DNA of 23,153 nt from a virus: positions 1 to 23,153 of the IMG/VR virus record IMGVR_UViG_3300013131_000254; one strand, 5' to 3'. The position numbers and the translations under genes are program-made. A model generated the notes under the pieces. That model saw nothing but the letters and a program-made list of their open reading frames with translations, had not been told where the DNA came from and searched no databases. Below, one piece after another: positions 8,054-16,400 of this stretch (positions within the stretch are counted from its first letter, which is position 1; each line of letters begins with the position of its first letter).

Positions 8054-9325
8054 ATGCCCGTCGTAGTAGGAAGCTTTACACAGCTTGATGATGATGATAA
8101 GAAGTCATCGCGCTCAATTCTAAACCAGCTCGTCGACGTAATCCAGGAAGACATCTCTGGATCTCTCACACGTAGAGAGTACCAGGTCTTCGTGACCGGC
8201 GGAGTGGGACCAGGCATCACGTCCTCTCTATTCCAGACAGTCTACGACCAGGACTTTACGCTTCAGACAGCAAACCCGATCTTCGACATGACCGTGGGAC
8301 TTTTCCATGGATATGACAGTTCTGGCGTGAGAATCGCGAACACTGCAGGAAATGCAGTCATTGCTGAGGACTCGTCAGGCAAGCTCCTGTTCCCCTCACA
8401 GTCTGTGATGATGCGTGAGAAGATCGACATCTACAAGCAGTACGCAAAGAACCTGCTCGGCGATGCTGACTCGGCCTTCTACTCTCCATTCGAGTCTGAG
8501 CTTTCTGCCAATAGAATCGATGAGGCGATGTTCATCTCTTTCAAGCGTCTCTTCAAGAGGGACGCAATCAAGAAGGAGACGTTCGCCATGCGGTTCTATC
8601 GCACGGGAACAATGTCCAACTTCGAAGTCTCGACGAACCCCGAGAGGACAACGCTCGATGTGACGTCGACATCAGGGTCTATTATCCTCACAGACATTGG
8701 CGCTGCGACCAATACTCGTCGAGTTTTCGGTGGTGATGTTGCATCTCTTGTCGAAGCCACTAACACAGCAAACACCGTAGGCCTGCTCTTCTATGATCAC
8801 GGAACTGCGATCTTCGATCTCAAGAAGATCATGTCTGGCACACAGCACGTCTCTGGAGTTATTCGGGCAATGAATGCAGGATCTCCAGACGGAGTCCTCG
8901 TGACAGGGACCATGGTTATTGGCGGAGCTAATAGCGGAAATCCAAACGCCAAGTACATTCCTGACCTCATGGTCTCTGCGTCGATAGATGATATTGTTGA
9001 TCATCTTGCCAACGCCAGGTTCCAGTCAGGCACGCTCACTGCGATGACGTTCCAGAACAACACAATCATCAACTCCTCGCTCTACTTCTGCCGAGCACCG
9101 GCCGACGCATACAACTTCTCATCCAATCCTACCTTCGTCGACGACAATGGTCGACTTCGAGTTGTCGAGGACGGACAGAACGCGACCCAGAGGAGCTTCA
9201 CATTCCCGACGACGATCGGTCTGCACGACTCACAGGGGAATCTCCTGGCCGTCGCGAAGCTTTCCCGCCCTGTAGAGAAGAATGACGAGAGAGATGTTAC
9301 GTTCCGGGTCAGACTCGACTTCTGA
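8054..9325 (+). CDS. Virion structural protein, 423 aa, with shared C-terminal motif
   Basis: The ATG at 8054 follows AGGAG at 8040-8044 by nine bases. The acidic N-terminus (QLDDDDKK) leads into a mixed alpha/beta protein. A segment at about residues 145-185 (YSPFESELS, then EAMFISFKRLFKRDAIKKETF) looks conserved and helical. The last 38 residues (nt 9209-9322) form a compact motif, LHDSQGNLLAVAKLSRPVEK then FRVRLDF. A related motif ends the next virion protein. This suggests both proteins use the same C-terminal fold or docking element. Similar endings occur, from memory, in structural proteins of marine T4-like phages, but I could not check this. A baseplate, neck or tail role fits the context. 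No catalytic motif is seen. Confidence 0.82.
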   Translation: MPVVVGSFTQLDDDDKKSSRSILNQLVDVIQEDISGSLTRREYQVFVTGGVGPGITSSLFQTVYDQDFTLQTANPIFDMTVGLFHGYDSSGVRIANTAGNAVIAEDSSGKLLFPSQSVMMREKIDIYKQYAKNLLGDADSAFYSPFESELSANRIDEAMFISFKRLFKRDAIKKETFAMRFYRTGTMSNFEVSTNPERTTLDVTSTSGSIILTDIGAATNTRRVFGGDVASLVEATNTANTVGLLFYDHGTAIFDLKKIMSGTQHVSGVIRAMNAGSPDGVLVTGTMVIGGANSGNPNAKYIPDLMVSASIDDIVDHLANARFQSGTLTAMTFQNNTIINSSLYFCRAPADAYNFSSNPTFVDDNGRLRVVEDGQNATQRSFTFPTTIGLHDSQGNLLAVAKLSRPVEKNDERDVTFRVRLDF

Positions 9326-9344
9326 TTGAAAATGTTAGAGCGAG

Positions 9345-11810
9345 ATGTCAATCCAAAGGATAACCAAGGATAATATCGAGGTCTTCGCTCTACACACTTA
9401 TCCTGAGCGCACCTACGTTTCATCGTCCAGTGGTATAACCGGTTCAGTTCTTCTATTCGCTAGAGAAAATCGCATTCTCAAAGATGCGTATGCGAATGAA
9501 GATTATGGCGCGACTGTTCTGCAGGTCAACACCCTCGAGGACCTCCGCCGCACAGTCATTCGCTCCGCAGGGATACCGGGGTCCGACATTTCAGGCGGTC
9601 TAGAGAAATATCTGGAAGGTGTAAATTCAGGGTCTCTTTCTCCTGCGTGGAGCAAGAAGCTCGAGGTCACACGATTCATACCTAGTGTCAAGTTCACAAA
9701 GGACACCCTGCGCAAAGCCGCCGTAAAAGACGTCCTCTTTCCATATTATCGCACGGCATACCCCTGTCTCAACTGGGGCTTCACAAACTATCATACGCTC
9801 AACTTTTTCACTGCGTCGACGGTACCGTCGACTTCTGCGCTCATATATCCTGCTGGGACTGGTTCGCTGGCAGGTGGTGATGTGTTTCCCTATTCTCCCA
9901 CAGGGTCATTCACATTCGAGTTCTATATCAATCCGAGATATACCACAGATACTCCTGGGGGAGAATTCAAGGCAGGAACTATTTTGCACCTGTCTTCTTC
10001 CTATGCCATCTCTCTGATATCAGGAAGCGGACGGGACATCAACGGTTATGCTAACGCCTATAAGGTGATGCTGCAGCTAAGTCACAGCGCTGATATAGCG
10101 CCATCAACTTTGGCTCCAGGCGTTGGTGGATTTGTGACGTCTCTAGGCGCAGGGTATCGGCCTGACCTCATTTTCACTTCATCTGAAATTCCTCGTAATA
10201 CTTGGAATCATATTGCGATTCGTTGGGAGGCTCCTGACGGAACAGGCACAAACACGAATGGGTACACCGGTTCTTTTGTTCTCAACGGAGTCAAGGACAC
10301 CGCATTCTATATTCCGTCGTCCAGCGTAATCCCTCAATCGTTCTCTAATCCACAAGGCGATCCTGATGCGCTATTCATAGGGAACTATTACGATGGTCCC
10401 AACAATGGAAATGCTGTAGGAACTCCTCTTCTTTCCCGCTTTTTCAACATCAATTCTTCTTATGAGCAGGGACTGACTTCTCTTTATGCTGGTGCCTATG
10501 ATCCTGCCAATATAGCGCCAGACTACACTGACATTCCAGGCACAGCGTATAACCTTTCACACCCTCTCAACGCTGAAGTGCATGACATTCGAATCTATGA
10601 TAGCCATAGGACCATAGGCGATATCGATCTAGATCGACAATCTGGGCCCAGTAGTCTCGATGGTCTTCTCTTCTATCTTCCGCCCTTCTTCGTGAGAGAG
10701 TCTCGCACTCGTGATGTGCTACAGACACCCTTTAAGTCTGTTCGCGCGACGACCGATGACCCCTTCAACGTTTCACTATCTTTTGGCGTTGCAGGTCGAC
10801 TAATCAATATTCCAAACTTTACTAGAGAGTTTGTTCGAGCCGAGTATCCAAGGCTATTCCATCTCTCTGCCTCCGAGATCACTTCAGCAACGACAGCGCT
10901 ACCTGCAAACACATTCCTGTACCAGAGTCCCTCGACCGTAAAGGGAAATTTGACGATTCTTCCTTGCGATAACGGGCTCTTTACTCCTAGCTTTGATCTT
11001 CTTCGCACAGGAACAAGTCCAGATGCTAGCCCTCCTATTTTTGGCACGCTGACTGATAAATTCGTTTCTGATGTGGGAATACTCAGGTATGACCTGGTGA
11101 GCCTGAATGAGATGGTTCTCACATCATCTTACATCACGCAGATTGCTCCGTTCGAAGTTGCCGCCTTGTCATCTGGCACAATTTCTGCGGCGCTTCAGGG
11201 GGCTACACCTGAGGATCCAGGCATCGAGGCTGGTCCAATTCTCACGATCCTTGACAGAACGCGCGACCCCTCTTCGAACGAAGTCACTTTTTTCGATATC
11301 TCTAATCTCTTCTACGGCCGTAAGTTGATGCCAGAGACGCTCTCATTCTTCGACTCGAGTTTGACTGGATCAGGCGGCAAGGTCTCGATGAGGATTAGAG
11401 ATAATGGAGCAGGTGGTCTTTATCGCGCCGATGCAAATAGCGCCCATGCGACTTGGAGCAATATTGGGTCCGTCGTATATGACGAGGGGCTAGCAGTCGT
11501 GACCAATCCCACTGCAGTGTTTTATGGGAAGGACCAGTTCGAAGTCGCGATGAAGGGTATGAGACCGGTCTTCGTCAAGGAGGTCAATGTTCTCGCTCCT
11601 GCAGGGGCGGTGAACTCCTCCTCTAATCCCAACTGGATTCCTGTTCCCCCCACAGACAACGCGAATGAGACTGCCGACAAGTTCGTGTACATTACCCACG
11701 TCAATCTGCACGACGACAACCTGAATATCGTGGGTAAGGCGTCTCTGGCCCAGCCTCTGGTCAAGAGGTCGGATGACAAGTTCCTTGTTCGGCTCAAGAT
11801 GGATTACTAG
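9345..11810 (+). CDS. Virion protein with LamG/concanavalin-like jelly-roll domain
   Basis: The 821-residue frame starts at ATG 9345 with only a weak ribosome site (GAG). Residues about 145-430 look like a laminin-G-like (LamG_3, concanavalin A-like) domain: SFTFEFYINP, GTILHLSSSYAISL, NTWNHIAIRWE, GSFVLNGVKD, ALFIGNYYDG and EVHDIRIYDSHRTIGDI follow the usual strand order, including the closing 'IRIYD..RT' signature. The N-terminus has SSSSGITGSVLLFARENRI. The last 41 residues end in LHDDNLNIVGKASLAQPLVK and FLVRLKMDY, similar to the end of the preceding protein. LamG-type domains usually bind carbohydrate or other surface ligands, so a host-recognition or decoration role on the tail or capsid is plausible. 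That role is inferred; the fold call is fairly strong. Confidence 0.85.
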   Translation: MSIQRITKDNIEVFALHTYPERTYVSSSSGITGSVLLFARENRILKDAYANEDYGATVLQVNTLEDLRRTVIRSAGIPGSDISGGLEKYLEGVNSGSLSPAWSKKLEVTRFIPSVKFTKDTLRKAAVKDVLFPYYRTAYPCLNWGFTNYHTLNFFTASTVPSTSALIYPAGTGSLAGGDVFPYSPTGSFTFEFYINPRYTTDTPGGEFKAGTILHLSSSYAISLISGSGRDINGYANAYKVMLQLSHSADIAPSTLAPGVGGFVTSLGAGYRPDLIFTSSEIPRNTWNHIAIRWEAPDGTGTNTNGYTGSFVLNGVKDTAFYIPSSSVIPQSFSNPQGDPDALFIGNYYDGPNNGNAVGTPLLSRFFNINSSYEQGLTSLYAGAYDPANIAPDYTDIPGTAYNLSHPLNAEVHDIRIYDSHRTIGDIDLDRQSGPSSLDGLLFYLPPFFVRESRTRDVLQTPFKSVRATTDDPFNVSLSFGVAGRLINIPNFTREFVRAEYPRLFHLSASEITSATTALPANTFLYQSPSTVKGNLTILPCDNGLFTPSFDLLRTGTSPDASPPIFGTLTDKFVSDVGILRYDLVSLNEMVLTSSYITQIAPFEVAALSSGTISAALQGATPEDPGIEAGPILTILDRTRDPSSNEVTFFDISNLFYGRKLMPETLSFFDSSLTGSGGKVSMRIRDNGAGGLYRADANSAHATWSNIGSVVYDEGLAVVTNPTAVFYGKDQFEVAMKGMRPVFVKEVNVLAPAGAVNSSSNPNWIPVPPTDNANETADKFVYITHVNLHDDNLNIVGKASLAQPLVKRSDDKFLVRLKMDY
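9815..9832. repeat. Perfect 18-base palindrome
   Basis: GTCGACGGTACCGTCGAC reads the same on both strands. It lies inside the LamG-type virion gene and encodes part of a Ser-Thr-Val-Pro-Ser-Thr stretch. It could form a hairpin or cruciform or be bound by a dimeric protein, but could also be a chance product of codon use. Confidence 0.6.
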
Positions 11811-11824
11811 ACCAGCGCATCGCC

Positions 11825-11830
11825 TATAAT
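11825..11830 (+). promoter_or_regulatory. Possible -10 promoter element TATAAT next to the RuvC-like gene
   Basis: A perfect TATAAT stands six bases before ATG 11837. If it works as a -10 box, transcription would start at or next to the ATG and give a leaderless mRNA. No good -35 box is seen at the usual distance, and no Shine-Dalgarno site lies before the ATG. A phage-modified RNA polymerase could use a -10-only promoter. This is a guess from spacing. Confidence 0.3.
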
Positions 11831-11836
11831 CACCTG

Positions 11837-12412
11837 ATGAAGAGGCTCGGGTTAGACATATCGACTGCGTGCACAGGTTGGGCTGTGGCGGACGTAAACC
11901 CAGCAGGCCTGGTCACGCGGGTCGAGCTGGGTCACATTGAGCTCTCCAAGATTCAAGGCTTGATTCCCAAGGCCCTGCACGCTGAGAAGGTGATCAGGGC
12001 CCTGCAGGAGAAGCATGGGTTCGATGAGGTCTACGTGGAGGAGAACATGCAGGCCTTTCATCCCGGAGCCTCCTCGGCACAGACCATCGTGAAGCTGGCC
12101 AAGTTCAACGGCATCGTCACCTTCATCTGCCACCAGATAATCGGAAAGATGGCGACGAATGTCAACGTCAATCGTGCCCGCAAGTCGCTGGGAATCAGCC
12201 TCCAGCGCGAGAAGGCCTGTGGGATCTCCACCAAGGAGCAGGTTTTCAGGTGGGTCAGTGCGCATCCAGTCTTGAGCGACTATTCCTGGCCCTACAAGGT
12301 CCTGGGATCTGGCCCCCGGAAGGGTGAGAGGATCCTGGAGCAGCACTCCTATGATATGGCGGACGCTTTTGTCGTTGTCATGGCCGGACCTATCGTTTCG
12401 GCCGAGGAATGA
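11837..12412 (+). CDS. RuvC-like Holliday junction resolvase
   Basis: The 191-residue product has the RNase H-like fold pattern of RuvC family resolvases. The first strand LGLDIS carries Asp7, followed by CTGWAV. The second acidic site is YVEEN (Glu68/Glu69). The C-terminal site is YDMADAFVV with Asp173 and Asp176, the usual D..D pair. The enzyme would cut four-way junctions and branched DNA, which in T4 is done by the unrelated gp49 endonuclease VII before packaging. It heads a replication/recombination cassette together with the primase and the SbcD-SbcC fusion. The ATG at 11837 lacks a Shine-Dalgarno site and sits just after a TATAAT. The sequence is GC-rich with strong use of AAG, GAG and CTG codons. 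Length is close to bacterial RuvC (about 170-190 residues). Confidence 0.9.
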   Translation: MKRLGLDISTACTGWAVADVNPAGLVTRVELGHIELSKIQGLIPKALHAEKVIRALQEKHGFDEVYVEENMQAFHPGASSAQTIVKLAKFNGIVTFICHQIIGKMATNVNVNRARKSLGISLQREKACGISTKEQVFRWVSAHPVLSDYSWPYKVLGSGPRKGERILEQHSYDMADAFVVVMAGPIVSAEE

Positions 12413-12445
12413 ACATGGTAGCCTGACACACTTACTATCGAATAA

Positions 12446-13420
12446 GTGACCACGGTAGTAAAAAAGATCGCGCTTCTAAAAAGAGCATTTGGCGAGCCCA
12501 CTGTGTCTCGCGATCAAAAAGAAGCGCAGTTCTTCTGCCCACAGTGCAAGAAGAATGGCAAGAAGAAAAAGAAGCTGAGCATAAGGCTCGACGATGGCGT
12601 CTATCACTGTTGGGTCTGCGAGCTCAAGGGCAAGAACCTCGGGTACCTTTTTAAGACGTATGCATCAGGGCTCCAGGGTGAGCTCAGTAGTGTCGGGTTC
12701 AATCCAGGTAGTTCCGGAAGGCAGGAACCTGAGAGTGCACCAGATGAGGCCGAGAAGGTCACCATACCTGCAGGCTTTGTCCTCCTGGCAAGCAATGTCA
12801 ACAGCACCGACCCTGATGTGAAAGACTGCGTGCGCTACTGTTATTCTCGCGGTCTCACGTTGAGCGATCTCTGGTATTTCAAGCTTGGAACCTGCAGGAC
12901 TGGTAAGTTTCGTCGGCGAGTCATATTCCCGTCTTTCGACGCTGAGGGTGAGCTCAACTACTTCACCGCTCGTGCAATTGATCCAGTCACTGTGATGAAG
13001 TATGTCAACTCGAAAGTCTCCAAGTCAGAGATCATATTCAACGAAATCAACATCGACTGGAAGTCTGAGCTTGTCCTGGTCGAGGGTCCTTTCGACCTGA
13101 CAAAGACCACGGGAAACGCCGCGTGTCTTCTGGGGTCGAGCCTTTCGAAAGAGTGCGCTCTGTTCAGGCAGATAGTTAAGCATGGCACCCCCATCGTGCT
13201 AGCTCTCGATCCTGACGCTAGGAGAAAATCCCACTCGATCGCGAAGCTGTTATCGCAATATGGTGTCGATGTCAGGACTGTGGACGTTCCAACAGGAACC
13301 GACATTGGCGACATGTCCAAAAAGCAATACGACCAGCTCATGATGACTGCGGCTCCATGGCGCTCGTCCGATCGTTTGCTGCACTTAATATCCAACATCA
13401 AGTCTGGTTCTATAATCTAG
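12446..13420 (+). CDS. DNA primase, DnaG/T4 gp61-type (zinc ribbon + TOPRIM)
   Basis: The 324-residue product makes RNA primers for lagging-strand synthesis. A zinc ribbon at the N-terminus is built by Cys31-x2-Cys34 and Cys55-x2-Cys58 (CPQC and CWVC). The catalytic core follows, with RRVIFPSFDAEGELNYFTAR and KYVNS, typical of the DnaG-type RNA polymerase core. The TOPRIM domain has Glu213 (LVEGPFD) and Asp255/Asp257 (ALDPDA), with a further acidic site near GTDIGDM. Length is close to T4 gp61 (about 340 residues), and no helicase domain is fused as in T7 gp4. The start is GTG with no Shine-Dalgarno site; TACTAT at 12433-12438 lies seven bases upstream. A basic Lys run (residues 39-43) lies within the zinc ribbon. 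Confidence 0.9.
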   Translation: MTTVVKKIALLKRAFGEPTVSRDQKEAQFFCPQCKKNGKKKKKLSIRLDDGVYHCWVCELKGKNLGYLFKTYASGLQGELSSVGFNPGSSGRQEPESAPDEAEKVTIPAGFVLLASNVNSTDPDVKDCVRYCYSRGLTLSDLWYFKLGTCRTGKFRRRVIFPSFDAEGELNYFTARAIDPVTVMKYVNSKVSKSEIIFNEINIDWKSELVLVEGPFDLTKTTGNAACLLGSSLSKECALFRQIVKHGTPIVLALDPDARRKSHSIAKLLSQYGVDVRTVDVPTGTDIGDMSKKQYDQLMMTAAPWRSSDRLLHLISNIKSGSII

Positions 13421-13432
13421 TAGGAGTTTCGA

Positions 13433-16400
13433 TTGAAATTTAGATGCGCACACATTAGCGATGTCCACTGGCGCGGATTGACTCGCCACGAAGAATACAG
13501 GGCTTCGTTCACGGCCCTATTCAAGCAGCTCCGCGACCTGAATCCAAATGCCATCTTCATCGGCGGCGATATCGTCCACACCAAGACGCAGGGGATCTCT
13601 CCTGAGATCATCGACAACCTGAGCTGGTGGTTCAACGAGATGGCGAGTATTTGTCACGTGCACGTCATCCTGGGCAACCACGACGGCCTGATCCTGAATA
13701 AGGACAGGCAGGATGCCATCTCGCCTATCGTGACTGCCCTCAACAATGAGCGCATTCACCTCTACAAGAAGTCTGGCGTCTATCCGACGGGGGTACCTGG
13801 GTTCAACTGGTGCGTGTTCTCCTGTTTCGACGAGGAGGGCTGGCCCAGCGTGGCTCCGGTGCCTGGCGAGGTCAACATTGCGACATATCACGGCGCCGTT
13901 AGAGGATCTTTGACTGATGTCGACTGGCACATCGAGGGTGAGGCTGACCTTAGCTTCTTTAAGGCATACGACTTCACCTTCCTCGGGGACATCCACAAGT
14001 TCCAGTACCTAGATGATGAGAAGCGCGTCGCCTACCCCGGCTCGACCATCCAGCAGAACTACGGCGAGGACACCGGCAAGGGTTACCTGTTCTGGGAGAT
14101 CGATTCGCGCAATGACTACAAGAGCACATTCCACGAAGTGCCGCATAAGCACCCCTTCATCACCGTTGATTGGGCTGGCGACATTGCGACCACCGTCGAA
14201 ATCTGTAAGAAGTACCAGGATGGTGCGCGCTTCAGAATTCGCAAGGATGTCACGATTCCAAACACTGAGATGCGACAGCTCTTTGGAGCCCTCAGGGAGG
14301 CGAAGAATGCCGAAGAGATCGTATTCAAGAACGAGTCTGATGTCGACCCCTCATCCATCGTGCTCAGTGATGAGTCCTGTCGGCCGGCCGACCTTCGAAC
14401 TCCTGCGACTCTACAAAAATTGCTCAGGGAGTATTACGCCAATTCCACCATTGGCGATGATGAGTGGAAGAGACTCGACGATATGGCATCTCGATACCTG
14501 TCCTCGATCAAGCACAGCGATATCGCCCGAAACGTCAAGTGGTCCCTCAACAGGATGGAGTTCGATAACACCTTCTCGTACGGCAAGGGAAACAGCATCA
14601 ACTTCGATGAGCTGAGGGGGATCACCGGCATCTTCGGTCGGAACCGGAGCGGTAAGTCATCGATTCCAGGCACTCTCATGTATGGCCTCTATAACGCCAC
14701 CGACCGTGGCGCGATGAGCAACCTCCACGTGATTAACATGCGCAAGGGTCACTGTGAGGTGAGAATAGACCTCACCGCGAACAGTAAAAAGTACCGCGTT
14801 GAGAGACACTCAGTCCGCAAGACGAATCGTACCGGCGACATGAGCGCCGTCACCAATCTCAATTTCTATGAGCTCGACGAAAATGATAACACCAAGGACA
14901 TGAACGGCGAGCAGCGGAGAGAGACTGAAAAGCTCCTCCGAGAGATCGTGGGCAGTGCCGACGATTTCCTCCTCACGTCCCTGGCGTCGCAGGGCGAGAT
15001 GAATAATTTCATCAAGTATAAGGCATCACAGAGGAAGCTGATCCTGACCAAGTTCCTCGATCTCGAGCTCTTTGAGGAGATGCTGCTTCAGGCCAAGTCG
15101 GACTCTTCGACTCTCAAGGGTCGACTGTCGGCCGTGCCTGATCGCGAGTGGGGAGCGATCATTGGCGATCTCGAGCTCGAAAAGTCGGAGCTTGAAAGAA
15201 AGAAAGAAAAGCTGCAGGAAGAGCTCGATGGACTCCGGGTCAAGCTGCAGCAGGCACAGCTTAATCTTGCGACACAAAAAGACTCCAAGCTGGTGACCGC
15301 TGAGGACGTTGCAGAGCATGAGCAGTCTCTGCAGCGGTGTGGTAAGGACCTGGAGAGCAGTCGGCAGGAGCTCGACACGATAAGATCTAAGATTTCGACC
15401 TACGAAGGTAAGATCTCGAACATCAAAACCCTCAAGGCCCAATTCCCCATTGACCAGCTCAGAGAGAGAGTCAGCGCACGCCACGACCTTGAAAAGAATG
15501 TGCTCCAGCTCGAGGCCCTTCGTGATGCTGAGAAGGGCAAGCTGGCTCAGAGCAAGCGCTCCATTAAGCTCCTGGATGAGGTACCCTGTGGCGACTCATA
15601 TCCTACGTGCAGATTCATCAAGGATTCGCATGAAAGCAAGGCCTCGCTTCCAAAGCAACTCGAGGCTATAGACAGCCTGCTCGAGAGGCTGTCCGCCATC
15701 AAGAAGTCACTCGAGAGCCTGGACAAGGAGAACCTACAGGAAAAATTGAGCCGCTACGACGGGATTCTGGAAAAGGAGCGGGACATGCAAATTTCGATGT
15801 CAGGGCTCCAGGTGTCGCTTTCCAAGCTGACCACCAAGATCGAAAATCTTATCTCTCTAAAGTCTGACATGGAGAACAAGCTCGAGTCCATGAGGAGCCG
15901 GGTCGTCTCGACTGCCGAGGCCGAGAGGCTGCAGATTCTCAAGCGCCAGATAAAGGAACTCAATGACAGGGTCAATGAGAAGGACGCCGAGAGAATGTCA
16001 GCTGCCCAAATGATTGGTGCTCTAAATTCGAAGATCGAGAGAACTCTACATGAAAAGGAGAAGCACCATCAGCTCATGTCAGAGTGGAAGATATATGAGC
16101 TCTTCATGGGCGCTGTCTCCAAGAATGGCATTCCTCTAAAGATCATGTCATCCCAGCTTCCTGCGATCAACGCTGAGATCGCCAAGATTCTGCAAGGCGT
16201 CGCCGGGTTTACTGTCGAGCTCGACGCGGATCCATCATCGAGCGACATGGATATCTACCTCAACTATGGCGATTCCAAGCGCATCATCGAGTGTGGATCT
16301 GGAATGGAGAAGATGATGGCTTCACTGGCAATTCGTGTGGCCCTGATCAACATCACCTCGCTCCCAAAGTCAGACATTCTTGTCATTGATGAGGGATTTG

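Noticed and set aside
7639-8220. Antisense open frame of 193 codons over two virion genes
   Set aside because: It covers the end of one + strand gene and the start of the next, including a good Shine-Dalgarno site used on the + strand; no protein motif is seen.
11852-12346. Antisense open frame within the RuvC-like gene
   Set aside because: The + strand carries clear catalytic motifs. The antisense product is rich in Leu, Gly and Asp with no recognisable domain.
13411-13416. TATAAT as the promoter of the SbcD-SbcC fusion gene
   Set aside because: It lies in the last codons of the primase gene, no -35 box is visible, and the gene already has a good AGGAG site for coupled translation. Left as unsupported.
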